64,000 bases of DNA from positions 7,973 to 71,972 of the forward strand of contig DATJBS010000042.1 of NCBI GenBank assembly GCA_035515235.1, given 5' to 3'. A program made the position numbers and the translations under genes. Positions 8,979-18,086 of the stretch are shown one piece after another. The notes below the pieces were generated by a model that was not told where the DNA came from, made no database searches, and was given only the letters and a program-made list of their open reading frames with translations. Origin of the DNA: JAMLHH01 sp035515235 (GTDB lineage Bacteria; Bacteroidota; Bacteroidia; Chitinophagales; JADIYW01). The stretch's first letter is position 1, and each line of letters opens with the position of its first letter.

Positions 8979-9503
8979 ATGATCACTTTAGTCTCTGGTA
9001 CAAATCGTCCTAATAGTTGGACAAGAAAAGTTTTGGATGTATATAAAATTCAATTAGATAAAAAAGGTATCGATTGCCAAGTTTTGGACCTAATGGATTT
9101 GCCAAATGAACTTTTACATATTGACATGTATGCAAGGAAGGTAGATAAGTTTGCAGAAATAGAAAAAAACATACTCTTCCCTACGAGTAAATATGTTTTT
9201 ATCATTCCAGAATATAACGGAAGTTATCCTGGAGTTTTAAAACTAGTCATGGATGGGAGCGATGTGAAAAAAGCATTTCATTTTAAAAATGCTGCTTTAG
9301 TTGGGGTTTCTGACGGTAGAGCTGGGAATTTAAGAGGCATGGATGATTTGACAAACGTATTGAACCACATGAAAATCAATGTTTTACATTGTAAAATTCC
9401 TGTTTCTTCAGTGAGCAAACAATTTAATGAGCAAGGAGACTTTATTTCTGAAGAAACTTTGCGTTTAATCGATCAGCAAATTGATTTATTAGTTGCTATG
9501 TAA
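8979..9503 (+). CDS. NADPH-dependent FMN reductase family protein
   Basis: 174-residue flavodoxin-fold reductase, starting at ATG 8979 (MITLVSGTNRPNS), because a promoter overlaps the upstream in-frame ATGs. The phosphate loop for FMN is SGTNRPNSWT near the N-terminus, and PEYNGSYPGVLKL is the second conserved flavin-contacting loop. Family members reduce FMN, quinones or azo compounds with NAD(P)H. The stop is followed after 4 nt by the start of a binding lipoprotein gene, so the two are likely co-transcribed. Confidence 0.85.
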   Translation: MITLVSGTNRPNSWTRKVLDVYKIQLDKKGIDCQVLDLMDLPNELLHIDMYARKVDKFAEIEKNILFPTSKYVFIIPEYNGSYPGVLKLVMDGSDVKKAFHFKNAALVGVSDGRAGNLRGMDDLTNVLNHMKINVLHCKIPVSSVSKQFNEQGDFISEETLRLIDQQIDLLVAM

Positions 9504-9507
9504 ATTT

Positions 9508-11115
9508 ATGCTCAGAATTTTAATTGGATTACTTATATCTTTTTTCTTCTTGACAGCTTGTAATGAAAAAGCTATTCAAGATGATAGAAAAGTATTTCGA
9601 TTCAATTTAAGTTCGGGAGTAACTTCATTAGATCCTGCTTTTTCCAAGGATCAAGCGACTATGTGGATGTGCAATCAATTGTATAATGGTCTATTGCAAT
9701 TGGATGATTCTTTGAATGTGATTCCTTCTATTGCAAAAGATTACGATATTTTGGATAATGGATTGACTTATGTTTTTCATTTAAGAGAAAATGTATTTTT
9801 CCACAATCACTCTTTATTTCCAAATAGAAAAGGTAGAAGAGTTATTGCTAGTGATTTTGTATATAGTTTTAATAGAATTATAGATGAGAAAATTGCTTCA
9901 ACTGGAGCTTGGTTGTTCAATGAAAAAGTAAGAGATAGTATTCCTTTTGAGGCTTTGAATGATTCTACTTTTGTCATTCATCTAAAGCATGCATTTAGAC
10001 CGATGGCGAGTTTGTTGACTTTACAATATTGCTCAGTTGTTCCCAAAGAAATAGTTGATTATTATGGCAAAGATTTTAGAAATGTTGCAATTGGAACGGG
10101 ACCATTTAAATTAGTAAAGTGGCAAGAAAATGTTGCTTTAGTTTTAGGAAAGAATGAGAATTATTTTGAAAAAGATAGTCAAGGAGTTCAATATCCATAT
10201 ATCGACGGTGTTAAAGTTACTTTTCTAAATGACAGAAGTGTAGAGTTTTTACAACTTCTGCAAGGCCATTTAGATATGGTTTCGGGAATTGATAAATCAT
10301 TTAGAGACAAAGCCATTGATGCTACAGGTCAACTGCAGTCCGAGGTTGCTTCACAAGTTACGATGCTTAGAATGCCATATATGAATACTGAATATTTAGG
10401 ATTTTCTATGGGTAAAGTGAAAAATACAGCCATTCAAAATAAACTAGTTAGACAGGCTATCAGTTATGCGATTGATAGGGAGAAGATGATTACTTATTTG
10501 AGAAGTGGTATTGGCAAACCTGCTCATTATGGTATCATACCTATCGGAGTGAAAGGTTTCAATGAAAATGTGAAAGGCTATTCCTTTCAGCCAGAATTGG
10601 CCAAGAAACTTTTGAACGATGCCGGATATCCTAATGGAAATGGAATAGAACCTATATTGTTGAGTTCTAATCCGATGTACCAAGATTTGACCGAATATAT
10701 TGCTAAGTCATTGGAGAATATAGGGATAAAAGTCGTCGTGCAATTATCTCCAGGTTCATTTTTGAGAGAAGCCATGTCTAAAAATGAAGTTGATTTTTTT
10801 CGAGCTTCTTGGATAGGAGATTATCCCGATGCAGAGAATTTTTTAGCTTTATTTTATGGAAAGAATAGCGCTCCTCCAAATTATACCTTTTACAATAATC
10901 CTAAATATGATCAATTATATCAAAAAGCGTTATCTGCTTCTACAGACTTAGAGTCTAAAAAAATTTATGGACAAATGGAGCAAATCATGTTAGATGACGC
11001 TCCAATTATTCCCTTGTTTTATGATGAGCTGATTAGGTTTACCGGAAAGAGAGTTCAGTATCTTTCGAGTAACACCATGAATATGTTGATGCTCAAGAAT
11101 GCTCAACTTAATTAA
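9508..11115 (+). CDS. Peptide-type ABC substrate-binding lipoprotein (SBP_bac_5)
   Basis: 535-residue lipoprotein. The signal peptide has lipobox FLTAC (Cys18 counted from ATG 9508), followed by an extracytoplasmic solute-binding protein family 5 domain (oligopeptide/dipeptide/nickel binding). Family signatures are TSLDPAF, LTYVFHLRENVFFHN, IGTGPFKLV, and the RQAISYAIDREK segment. Start 9508 is chosen because the leading residues of the longer frame are not signal-like and the gap to the previous stop is 4 nt. No ABC permease or ATPase is nearby, so its transporter is elsewhere. Its last 8 nt overlap the 3' end of the convergent gene. Confidence 0.87.
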   Translation: MLRILIGLLISFFFLTACNEKAIQDDRKVFRFNLSSGVTSLDPAFSKDQATMWMCNQLYNGLLQLDDSLNVIPSIAKDYDILDNGLTYVFHLRENVFFHNHSLFPNRKGRRVIASDFVYSFNRIIDEKIASTGAWLFNEKVRDSIPFEALNDSTFVIHLKHAFRPMASLLTLQYCSVVPKEIVDYYGKDFRNVAIGTGPFKLVKWQENVALVLGKNENYFEKDSQGVQYPYIDGVKVTFLNDRSVEFLQLLQGHLDMVSGIDKSFRDKAIDATGQLQSEVASQVTMLRMPYMNTEYLGFSMGKVKNTAIQNKLVRQAISYAIDREKMITYLRSGIGKPAHYGIIPIGVKGFNENVKGYSFQPELAKKLLNDAGYPNGNGIEPILLSSNPMYQDLTEYIAKSLENIGIKVVVQLSPGSFLREAMSKNEVDFFRASWIGDYPDAENFLALFYGKNSAPPNYTFYNNPKYDQLYQKALSASTDLESKKIYGQMEQIMLDDAPIIPLFYDELIRFTGKRVQYLSSNTMNMLMLKNAQLN

Positions 11116-13147
11116 GTGGTTTAGTAATGATATAAATAGAATTGGTCTGATCTATAGGCTGAGCTCTATCTAGTGGTTCTAATTCTAATTTTTTATTTAT
11201 AGTGCGAATCTTATGTTGTGAATTATTTGTTTTTGGAACATCGCTTAAAATTGGAGCTAATTTTCCTTTGAGTTGAATATTAACTGTCGGTATTCTATTT
11301 TGCATGATGGTATAAACTCCGCTTTCTGGAAGTTGTATAGTCCAGGTTTCATTATTATTCATTAATTTTTGTTGTATAAAAACACCTTCTTTAGCATAAA
11401 TACTTATCATGGTTTTGGTATCTTTTTGAGTATAAGTAGGAGTGATTGATATACTAGTATTATTAGAGTATAAATCAATGCTATTTCTAGCTTTTATTGG
11501 AGATTCATAAGCCTCTAAAAATTCTTGAGGACTTGTTTTTTTTGCAATTTTGTTGATGGTTTGATTAGAAATATTTTCTTTAATTATTGGAGGATATGAT
11601 TTTAGATCTTTTTGAAAGTTTGCTTCTATTTCTTGATCTGTAATATATTTTATCCAGTTTTTATCTTGAGTATTTCTGTAAGTATATTTTGAATTGAGTG
11701 CTTTGTCTGTATTAAAATGTTTAGCAAAAATTCTTGTAAGAGCATTAACATTTACTATATTTCTATTGCTTGAATTATATAAATAATCAAAATATATTTT
11801 CGTTTTGGCTATGTCATTTCTATTCTTACTCCATTCTAAATATAATACTAAGTAATGAATATAAGCTTTTAGATCGCGTATTCTTTGAAGCTCTTCTGAG
11901 CTTTTAGCTAATTGAGAGGCTTCATTTAAGTCATATAAAGCATAGTGTGCATCTGTCAGATTGAAATTTCCTTTACTATGCCATCTATTAAATAATCGTT
12001 GTATAGGAATTTTAGATTTGTTGAAGCAATTATCTAAAAATTTATTGTAAATCTCTTCCCAAGATAAACTTGGATTCATCATGAATTGACCTAACATGGT
12101 CATTAAAAGAGTTGCATTAAGATTAGTAGCAGATTCGAAAATAATCATATCTACTCCATTAGAATTTGCAAATTTAATTCTATTGATATAATCTTGTATA
12201 ACTATAGCAGGCTGATCTCCAGTCCATTGAGGTATAGCAAAGTATTCTCTCTCGCCTAAATTATGATGAGTTTCTATCCAAGATAACATCATTCCCATCG
12301 GACTGAATATAGTTTGAAAACCCTTTGGAGCCACAACCACTTTGACATTGTCTTCTATTTTAAACGTAGGAGGTTCACTATGTTTATTGTAAGCTAATAG
12401 ACCGAGGGTTTTATCCGGATGTGTTTTTTTGATTTCTTTAGCTATTTGATTAGCAAAATAAAATACTTGATTACTGATACTTCCTAATTTACTGCAATTG
12501 ACACATGTGCAAAATCCTGCGCCATCAGAAGGTTCTATACTGAAAAATTTAAATTGAGGATTATCTTTAATTCTTTTAATAGTATAATCTACAAAAATAT
12601 TCTGCATGTTTTTATTGGTAACACATAGTTTACTAGTCTTACCGTAACCCAATCTTTTTCCACCTATTTCAGCTAAATATTCTGGATGCTTAGAGAATTC
12701 ATTTTTGTATAGATTTATAAAACCTGACCAAATATGAATTATACCTCCATCATCATATTGTTGATGATTCATTATTTTCCAATCAGACCAAGTGTATTTA
12801 TCGGTTGTATTTGTTAGTGGATTTACATAATTACTAAATCCATATTGCGGCGCGTTTTTAATGTATTTAAAGGAATCTTTATTGGAAGGAAAAGGTTTGG
12901 ATGATATTCTCCACCAGGGATTAGGATGATACCAGATTTTATCAGCATCTTCTATGAGGTGAGTAGCGTTATTGTCCTTAACTACAACTACTTTTTTGGA
13001 TGTCTCAAAAGTATCTTTATTCTCTTCATATACCTTTACATATTCTACCTCTGCGAGCTTTTTCTTATTTCTAGACTCTTGAATTATTACACACGAGCTG
13101 AAAATAAAACTGATCGTTAAGAAGAAAAATAATTTTTTGAAGTACAT
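11108..13147 (-). CDS. DUF4838-type lipoprotein, possible glycoside-hydrolase-like
   Basis: 679-residue lipoprotein (lipobox FSSC, Cys19). The central part matches my memory of DUF4838, a TIM-barrel domain of Bacteroidota related to alpha-glucuronidase-like glycosidases. Supporting features are the two-cysteine segment FSIEPSDGAGFCTCVNC, the preceding LCVTNKNMQNIFVDY block, and WTGDQPAIVIQDYINR. The C-terminal ~150 residues look like a beta-rich domain. The enzyme activity is an inference. It is monocistronic with a -7 element at 13167, and its 3' end overlaps the convergent binding lipoprotein gene by 8 nt. Confidence 0.65.
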   Translation of the reverse strand: MYFKKLFFFLTISFIFSSCVIIQESRNKKKLAEVEYVKVYEENKDTFETSKKVVVVKDNNATHLIEDADKIWYHPNPWWRISSKPFPSNKDSFKYIKNAPQYGFSNYVNPLTNTTDKYTWSDWKIMNHQQYDDGGIIHIWSGFINLYKNEFSKHPEYLAEIGGKRLGYGKTSKLCVTNKNMQNIFVDYTIKRIKDNPQFKFFSIEPSDGAGFCTCVNCSKLGSISNQVFYFANQIAKEIKKTHPDKTLGLLAYNKHSEPPTFKIEDNVKVVVAPKGFQTIFSPMGMMLSWIETHHNLGEREYFAIPQWTGDQPAIVIQDYINRIKFANSNGVDMIIFESATNLNATLLMTMLGQFMMNPSLSWEEIYNKFLDNCFNKSKIPIQRLFNRWHSKGNFNLTDAHYALYDLNEASQLAKSSEELQRIRDLKAYIHYLVLYLEWSKNRNDIAKTKIYFDYLYNSSNRNIVNVNALTRIFAKHFNTDKALNSKYTYRNTQDKNWIKYITDQEIEANFQKDLKSYPPIIKENISNQTINKIAKKTSPQEFLEAYESPIKARNSIDLYSNNTSISITPTYTQKDTKTMISIYAKEGVFIQQKLMNNNETWTIQLPESGVYTIMQNRIPTVNIQLKGKLAPILSDVPKTNNSQHKIRTINKKLELEPLDRAQPIDQTNSIYIITKPLN

Positions 13148-13166
13148 GTAATGTTTTTTTATGAAA

Positions 13167-13174
13167 CAAAAATA
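13167..13174 (-). promoter_or_regulatory. -7 element TATTTTTG of the DUF4838 gene
   Basis: Minus-strand TATTTTTG, 19 nt before the ATG at 13147. The -33 box is not evident. Confidence 0.55.
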
Positions 13175-13322
13175 GGGATTATCTAGTGATATTACTTTGA
13201 ATAGTCTCGAAAATAGGAACTCTTAAGATTTGTAAATAGATGTTTTTATTTCGATATTACTAAATCTCTTTAAAAGGTAGAGAGTTTTTTGTAAATTAAT
13301 AGATTGATAATAATTTCTTTTT

Positions 13323-14219
13323 ATGCTATATCACACAGACAAAACCATATTGTTTTTTAATGGAGAATTTAAAAAGGTCAAAGATTTTAGAATTAGTCCT
13401 TTTAATCAAACCTTGCATTATGGTTATGGTGTTTTTGATGGCATAAGAGCTTATAATACTGCTCAAGGTCCTCATCTTTTTAAAGTAAGAAGACATTTTG
13501 ATAGGCTCATTTCATCATCAGAAAAATTAGGGATTATAGTTCCTTATACGACACAGGAGTTCATCAATTTTGCATATGAATTGATAGAACGAAATGGTAT
13601 GAATGAAGCCTATGTTCGACCACTAGTTTTAATGGATAAAAATATGACTTTGAGAGCTGATTCAGAGCATCCAAATGTATTAATGACCTGCTGGAAATGG
13701 TCGAGATATTATGAAAACAATCATCTTAAAGTAATGGTTTCATCTTTAAGAAGACCGCATCCTAGAACTACTTATATAGATTCAAAGATAGTTGGTCATT
13801 TTAGTAATGATATTCTTGCCACTAAAGAAGCTAAGGATAATGGATACGACGAAGCTTTGATGCTTGATGTAGAGGGATACGTAGCTCAAGGCCCTGGCTG
13901 TTCATTTTTCTATGAAAAAGATGGTAAATTATTTGTTCCACCTAGCTCTAAAGTTTTTCCAAGTATAACTAGATTAACTCTTATCGGTATAGCTGAACAT
14001 ATGGGAATAGAAGTAGTGGAAGGAGAGTTTGGAGTAGAAGAAGTAATTAAAGCTGATGGAGCATTTTTTACAGGAACAGCGGCAGAAGTAGCCGGAATAC
14101 ATTCCATTAATGGTCACAATTTAAAACTGCCTTGGGAAGATACAATAGGACATTTGTTACATAATAAATACAAAAGAATTGTATCTGGTAGAGATACCAA
14201 TTTCTTAGAATACTTTTAA
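13323..14219 (+). CDS. ilvE: Class IV aminotransferase, branched-chain type
   Basis: 298-residue PLP-dependent fold-type IV aminotransferase, most like branched-chain amino acid aminotransferases (transfers amino groups between Val/Leu/Ile and 2-oxoglutarate). Features are the FNQTLHYGYGVFDGIRAY N-terminal block, YVRPLVLM, the PLP lysine Lys155 in DSKIVGHFSN, and the phosphate-binding FFTGTAAEVAGI loop. The motif after the lysine reads VGHFSN rather than the more usual SGNY, so a D-amino-acid or ADC-lyase-like relative is possible, though the length and overall pattern favour IlvE. It ends 3 nt before the convergent EamA gene. Confidence 0.85.
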   Translation: MLYHTDKTILFFNGEFKKVKDFRISPFNQTLHYGYGVFDGIRAYNTAQGPHLFKVRRHFDRLISSSEKLGIIVPYTTQEFINFAYELIERNGMNEAYVRPLVLMDKNMTLRADSEHPNVLMTCWKWSRYYENNHLKVMVSSLRRPHPRTTYIDSKIVGHFSNDILATKEAKDNGYDEALMLDVEGYVAQGPGCSFFYEKDGKLFVPPSSKVFPSITRLTLIGIAEHMGIEVVEGEFGVEEVIKADGAFFTGTAAEVAGIHSINGHNLKLPWEDTIGHLLHNKYKRIVSGRDTNFLEYF

Positions 14220-14222
14220 ATT

Positions 14223-15071
14223 TTATGTTTTTGTACGAGCATCTGAAGTGAAATAAATATTAGAAATTACAGCAAAGGACACTGTTAGAATTCCTAAAAT
14301 GCTATAGATACTATATTGTTCTTTAAACAAGAATGTACTGAAAAGAAATGCATTAATAGTTCCAATAAACATAACACTCGTAGCTCTAGCAGCATTTTCT
14401 TTCTGTAAGGCTTGAGTCATTAATAATTGACCTAATTGAGTGAGTAATCCTATCAAAATAATAAATATCCAATCTTTACCTTTGGGAAGTACAAAGTCAA
14501 AATAAGTCCATATAGACATAATAGGTACAGCTATAAATGGAAAGTAAAATACTATAACTGCCGGATGGTCTGTAGATTTTAATTTTCTTACAATCACATA
14601 AGCTAGCCCTGAGAATACTCCCGAGAATACTGCTAACGTAAAATATAATGGAGAAATATTTCTCTCAATTCCATTAATCATCACCACTCCAATAATAGCC
14701 AAGGTGATTAAAAACCATTGGATAGGCCGAACTTTTTCTTTTAAATAAAATATACCAAAAATAGCAGTGAAAATAGGAGCACTATATTGTAATGTAGCTG
14801 CTGTAGCTAAAGGTATTTTCTGTACTGCCGTAAAAAAACAGGTTAATGCCACCGTACCCCAAAAACCACGAGCAAATAATAGCTTTTTATTATTTCCCCA
14901 TGGAGAAAGATTTAGCTTTTTGACATGAGCATAGCTTATCATCAAGGTGATTAATCCACGGAATAAAATCAACTCATGTGCAGGAATGTGAGGTACATAT
15001 TTTACGCAAACACTTAACAAAGAGAAACAGAGTGTGGCTAATGCCATTAACACAATTCCGTTATTCATCAT
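14223..15071 (-). CDS. EamA/DMT-family transporter
   Basis: 282-residue inner-membrane protein with about ten predicted helices in two EamA repeats (the drug/metabolite transporter superfamily). The first repeat ends in ATLQYSAPIFTAIFGIFYLKE. The second has the matching ARATSVMFIGTINAFLFSTFLFKEQ segment. The substrate is unknown: the family includes amino acid, nucleotide-sugar and metabolite exporters. The convergent neighbour ends only 3 nt away with no terminator between. Confidence 0.88.
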   Translation of the reverse strand: MMNNGIVLMALATLCFSLLSVCVKYVPHIPAHELILFRGLITLMISYAHVKKLNLSPWGNNKKLLFARGFWGTVALTCFFTAVQKIPLATAATLQYSAPIFTAIFGIFYLKEKVRPIQWFLITLAIIGVVMINGIERNISPLYFTLAVFSGVFSGLAYVIVRKLKSTDHPAVIVFYFPFIAVPIMSIWTYFDFVLPKGKDWIFIILIGLLTQLGQLLMTQALQKENAARATSVMFIGTINAFLFSTFLFKEQYSIYSILGILTVSFAVISNIYFTSDARTKT

Positions 15072-15105
15072 TCAGTAAAGATATTTCTTTACGCTGACCA
15101 AAAAA

Positions 15106-15132
15106 AAAGTCTTGCATATTATACAAGACTTT
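15106..15132 (-). terminator. Terminator of the PepSY-like gene
   Basis: 9-bp stem AAAGTCTTG / CAAGACTTT with a 9-nt loop. On the minus strand it is followed by eight or more T. It lies 22 nt after the stop of the gene at 15154. Confidence 0.85.
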
Positions 15133-15153
15133 ATCTTTGAATTTTAAATTTTG

Positions 15154-15594
15154 CTATTTAATCAGTGGAGCTTTTACAATTTCTCCTTTAGAATTGATAA
15201 AGATTTTCATTTCTCCATCAGAACTTTCTAATTCTATTTTATAATAATCAATACTTTTCACTTTTAAATACTCTACGTCCTCAATTTTATAGTTTGAATA
15301 GTTACTTTGTATTGTTTTTCTTACTTTATCAGGTAATTCGTTAATAAAGATATCTTGATATACCGCAAGAATTTTACCTTTTTCATTCATAATGACTTCA
15401 TATTCTTTTAAGTCGACTTTGAATTCTGCTTGATAGTTTCTACCATCTTTCTCCCAAGATAAATCTCTTATGTTTTTATAATTTTTTGTAATAGTATTTT
15501 GTACATCACTAGGAACTTGATCTGGAGTTAAATCACTTGCATATAATGAAAAGGAAACAAGTATTGAACTAATTAAAATAAATAAATTTTTCAT
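15154..15594 (-). CDS. Periplasmic PepSY-like (BLIP-like fold) protein
   Basis: 146-residue exported protein: signal peptide of about 19 residues (cleavage after LYAS) and two tandem copies of a small alpha/beta unit, each opening with a helix containing VPSDVQNTITKNY or LPDKVRKTIQSNY and closing with strands of the type YEVIMNEKGKIL / MKIFINSKGEIV. This pattern is that of the putative beta-lactamase-inhibitor-like PepSY_like family (PF11396), common in Bacteroidota. The molecular role is unknown. It has its own -7 element (15638) and terminator. Confidence 0.7.
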   Translation of the reverse strand: MKNLFILISSILVSFSLYASDLTPDQVPSDVQNTITKNYKNIRDLSWEKDGRNYQAEFKVDLKEYEVIMNEKGKILAVYQDIFINELPDKVRKTIQSNYSNYKIEDVEYLKVKSIDYYKIELESSDGEMKIFINSKGEIVKAPLIK

Positions 15595-15637
15595 ATGGAT
15601 GGTTTCTATAAAAAACGAAATCCAATGCTTTAAGTTT

Positions 15638-15645
15638 CAAATGTA
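15638..15645 (-). promoter_or_regulatory. -7 element TACATTTG of the PepSY-like gene
   Basis: Minus-strand TACATTTG, 43 nt before the ATG at 15594 and just past the stop of the upstream glycosyltransferase gene. This makes the PepSY-like gene a separate unit. The -33 box is weak. Confidence 0.5.
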
Positions 15646-15650
15646 TTGCA

Positions 15651-17033
15651 CTAGAAGCCGTAAAGAGATATAGCTGTTTTTCCTTTGCCAAATTTTCTCA
15701 CTAAATGAAAGGAACTATCTTTTTCTATAAATAAAAACTCTTTCATATCATTACATACTGTACTAAATGCTATATAATTTGCTGGAATTGTCAAACTCTC
15801 GCTAATATCTAAAAGTCTTTCTCCAGTTTCTAAATTGGTTTGTTCTAGACTGCAAAAGAGTGGGAAAGCAGATTGTATTTCGTTTGTTGATATATTATTT
15901 TCTTTCAAATATTCCCAGAATTGTATTCGGTTTTTTTCATACGAAATATATTGCAAAGTTACATCCCAACCATTACTTCTAACGTTCGGATACAACCAGA
16001 AATGTCCAGTAATAAAAGCTAAAAGCACTAACGATGAAAATATTCTGTAATTTTTAATCCGTTCTAATCTACTGATGACTAATAAAATCATGACTACATG
16101 AAGAATCATAAAATATCTATGTCCAATAGGATTGCTAAAGAATATCATACTTCCACACAGTCCTACAAAAACAAAAAATAGAATTACAAGTAGATTTCTT
16201 TCAATTTGATTCCACTGTGATTTTCTAAAAGCGAGAAGAATAAAGAAGAACATTATGCTTAATGCTATGACCCCATAATCTACAAATCCTCTAATTATTC
16301 CTATGATATTGCTTGAAATTTGTTGAATGTTTGCAATATTTCTTTGTGATTCCCAAGTTGAAGATGGTGTAGAAATCATCCAACCTGTCACAGAATAATG
16401 ATAAGCATGCCATGTAATAATTGGTGCAATCGAGAGGATAATTATTGGTAAATATGCTTTCCAGTTTTTGATATTTAAAATCACATAAACGAACAAGCAT
16501 ATCATGGCTATCATTTGACCTCTGATACTACAAGTACTTAAACCCCACAAACCAAACACTAAAAGCAATTTTTTATGCTCTAATATTCCAATTATCGCTA
16601 ACAATAAAAACCCAATTTGCACGATATCGTATGACACTAAAGTGGACTGAGTTAATATATATGGATGCAGTAAAAAGAAGAGAAGTCCAAAAATTCTTGC
16701 AGGAATAGACAAGGTGACTTTTTGCATTAAATAGACAAAGCATACCATCATTAATCCTAAAAATGGAAGCATTGAAAAATGACTCACCATCAAAGACTTT
16801 CCAAAGATTTTCCAAGTAAAACTCAAATAAATTTGAAAAAGAGTAGGATGTCCTGCGTCCCAAATAATAGGAGCTATACCTTGTTGAATGCCATTATTGT
16901 AAAACCATTGAGCTACAGATGCTGTCAGTATGCTATCCCAAAAAAAAGGAATGTTTGATGAGCATAATGTAACTATCAAATAGAAAATGATACCTATCGC
17001 CAATAATTTTTTACTAGTTGGATCAAATTTCAT
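15651..17033 (-). CDS. Polytopic membrane protein, GT-C-type glycosyltransferase candidate
   Basis: 460-residue inner-membrane protein with about ten to eleven predicted helices and a soluble C-terminal tail (about 370-460). The first periplasmic loop after TM1 carries an acidic and aromatic pair in PFFWDSILTASVAQWFYNNG and then IIWDAGHPTLFQIYLS, as in polyprenyl-phosphate-sugar-using GT-C enzymes (the ArnT/PMT/RgtA-like superfamily). It starts 3 nt after the stop of a dolichol-phosphate-sugar-synthase-like GT2 gene. That pairing supports transfer of a lipid-linked sugar to an envelope acceptor. The acceptor is unknown. Confidence 0.65.
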   Translation of the reverse strand: MKFDPTSKKLLAIGIIFYLIVTLCSSNIPFFWDSILTASVAQWFYNNGIQQGIAPIIWDAGHPTLFQIYLSFTWKIFGKSLMVSHFSMLPFLGLMMVCFVYLMQKVTLSIPARIFGLLFFLLHPYILTQSTLVSYDIVQIGFLLLAIIGILEHKKLLLVFGLWGLSTCSIRGQMIAMICLFVYVILNIKNWKAYLPIIILSIAPIITWHAYHYSVTGWMISTPSSTWESQRNIANIQQISSNIIGIIRGFVDYGVIALSIMFFFILLAFRKSQWNQIERNLLVILFFVFVGLCGSMIFFSNPIGHRYFMILHVVMILLVISRLERIKNYRIFSSLVLLAFITGHFWLYPNVRSNGWDVTLQYISYEKNRIQFWEYLKENNISTNEIQSAFPLFCSLEQTNLETGERLLDISESLTIPANYIAFSTVCNDMKEFLFIEKDSSFHLVRKFGKGKTAISLYGF

Positions 17034-17036
17034 CCG

Positions 17037-17975
17037 CTAAATATCCTTTGTAATATTACTCTCTTTAATAACAAAAGATGGTCGACCTTTTACATTATCT
17101 AATACACGTCCTAAATATTCCCCCAAAACTCCAATACATATTAACTGTACTCCTCCAAGAAATAATAGAGAAACCATTAATGAAGACCAACCTTTCACAA
17201 AATCTTCTGTGAAATATCTCACCCAAATTGTTCTGAAAAACATGGCTAAAGCTATCATAGCTGTTATGAATCCCATCCAAGTTGCCATTTTTAAAGGGAA
17301 ATTAGAAAAAGCACTGATCCCATCCATAGCAAATTTAAACATCTTAGAATAAGAGTATTTTGTAGTACCACTATGTCTAGCTTGTCTTTCATATTCTATA
17401 TAGGTCTGACTAAAACCCGTCCAAGCGATTTGACCTCTTAAGAATTTATTTCGTTCTGGCATATCGCAAACCGTCTTACAAACCTTTTGAGAAATAATTC
17501 TAAAGTCGCCTGTATCCAATGGAATAGGCACTTCTGAAAGTCGATTTAATATTAAGTAAAAGTATTTAGCTGTCAGCTTTTTATGCCAAGATTCTCCATT
17601 TCTAATAATTCTTTGAGCATACACCACTTCGTATCCTTCTTGCATTTTGCGATATAAGTCGATGATAGCCTCAGGAGGATCTTGAAGATCTGCATCAATA
17701 ATTACCACAGCAGCACCATTAGCGTAATTCATACCTGCAAAAACTGCATTTTGATGACCGAAATTCCTGCTTAAATCGATAAATTTTACATTGTCATCTT
17801 GGCTAGCCAAAGATTTTATAATAGTAATACTTGAATCCTTACTGCCATCATTCACAAAAATAATTTCGTATTGATTGGAAATATCTTTTTTCAAAGTATC
17901 AGTAAGCCTATTGTAAAGCGTTCGGATATTTTCTTCCTCGTTATAAATTGGCACTATTACACTAATATCTAGCAT
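17037..17975 (-). CDS. Polyprenyl-phosphate glycosyltransferase, GT2 family (GtrB/ArnC-like)
   Basis: 312 residues. The N-terminal GT-A catalytic domain (about 1-215) has the VIVPIYNEEENI start, a DGSKDSS loop and the metal/nucleotide site DADLQDPPE. Two C-terminal transmembrane helices (about 230-255 and 265-290) and a KGRPSFVI tail follow. Such enzymes load a sugar from a nucleotide donor onto undecaprenyl phosphate at the cytoplasmic face. The downstream GT-C-like gene is the likely user. A -7 element ends only 4 nt before the ATG, which suggests a leaderless transcript. Confidence 0.9.
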   Translation of the reverse strand: MLDISVIVPIYNEEENIRTLYNRLTDTLKKDISNQYEIIFVNDGSKDSSITIIKSLASQDDNVKFIDLSRNFGHQNAVFAGMNYANGAAVVIIDADLQDPPEAIIDLYRKMQEGYEVVYAQRIIRNGESWHKKLTAKYFYLILNRLSEVPIPLDTGDFRIISQKVCKTVCDMPERNKFLRGQIAWTGFSQTYIEYERQARHSGTTKYSYSKMFKFAMDGISAFSNFPLKMATWMGFITAMIALAMFFRTIWVRYFTEDFVKGWSSLMVSLLFLGGVQLICIGVLGEYLGRVLDNVKGRPSFVIKESNITKDI

Positions 17976-17979
17976 GATT

Positions 17980-17987
17980 CAAAAATA
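17980..17987 (-). promoter_or_regulatory. -7 element TATTTTTG abutting the GT2 start codon
   Basis: Minus-strand TATTTTTG, then four bases, then ATG. With transcription normally starting several bases after this box, the mRNA would have almost no 5' leader. No clear -33 box. Confidence 0.55.
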
Positions 17988-18086
17988 GCAAATACATTTT
18001 ATTAAATCTTAATCATACAAACGGTCTTGTAAATAATTATGAACTTTAGATTTTATATCTTGTCAATTACTTAGGAATAAGAATTT

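Noticed and set aside
11108..11115. Functional meaning of the overlap of two convergent stops
   Set aside because: An 8-nt overlap of stop regions is common in compact genomes, and nothing else marks the site.
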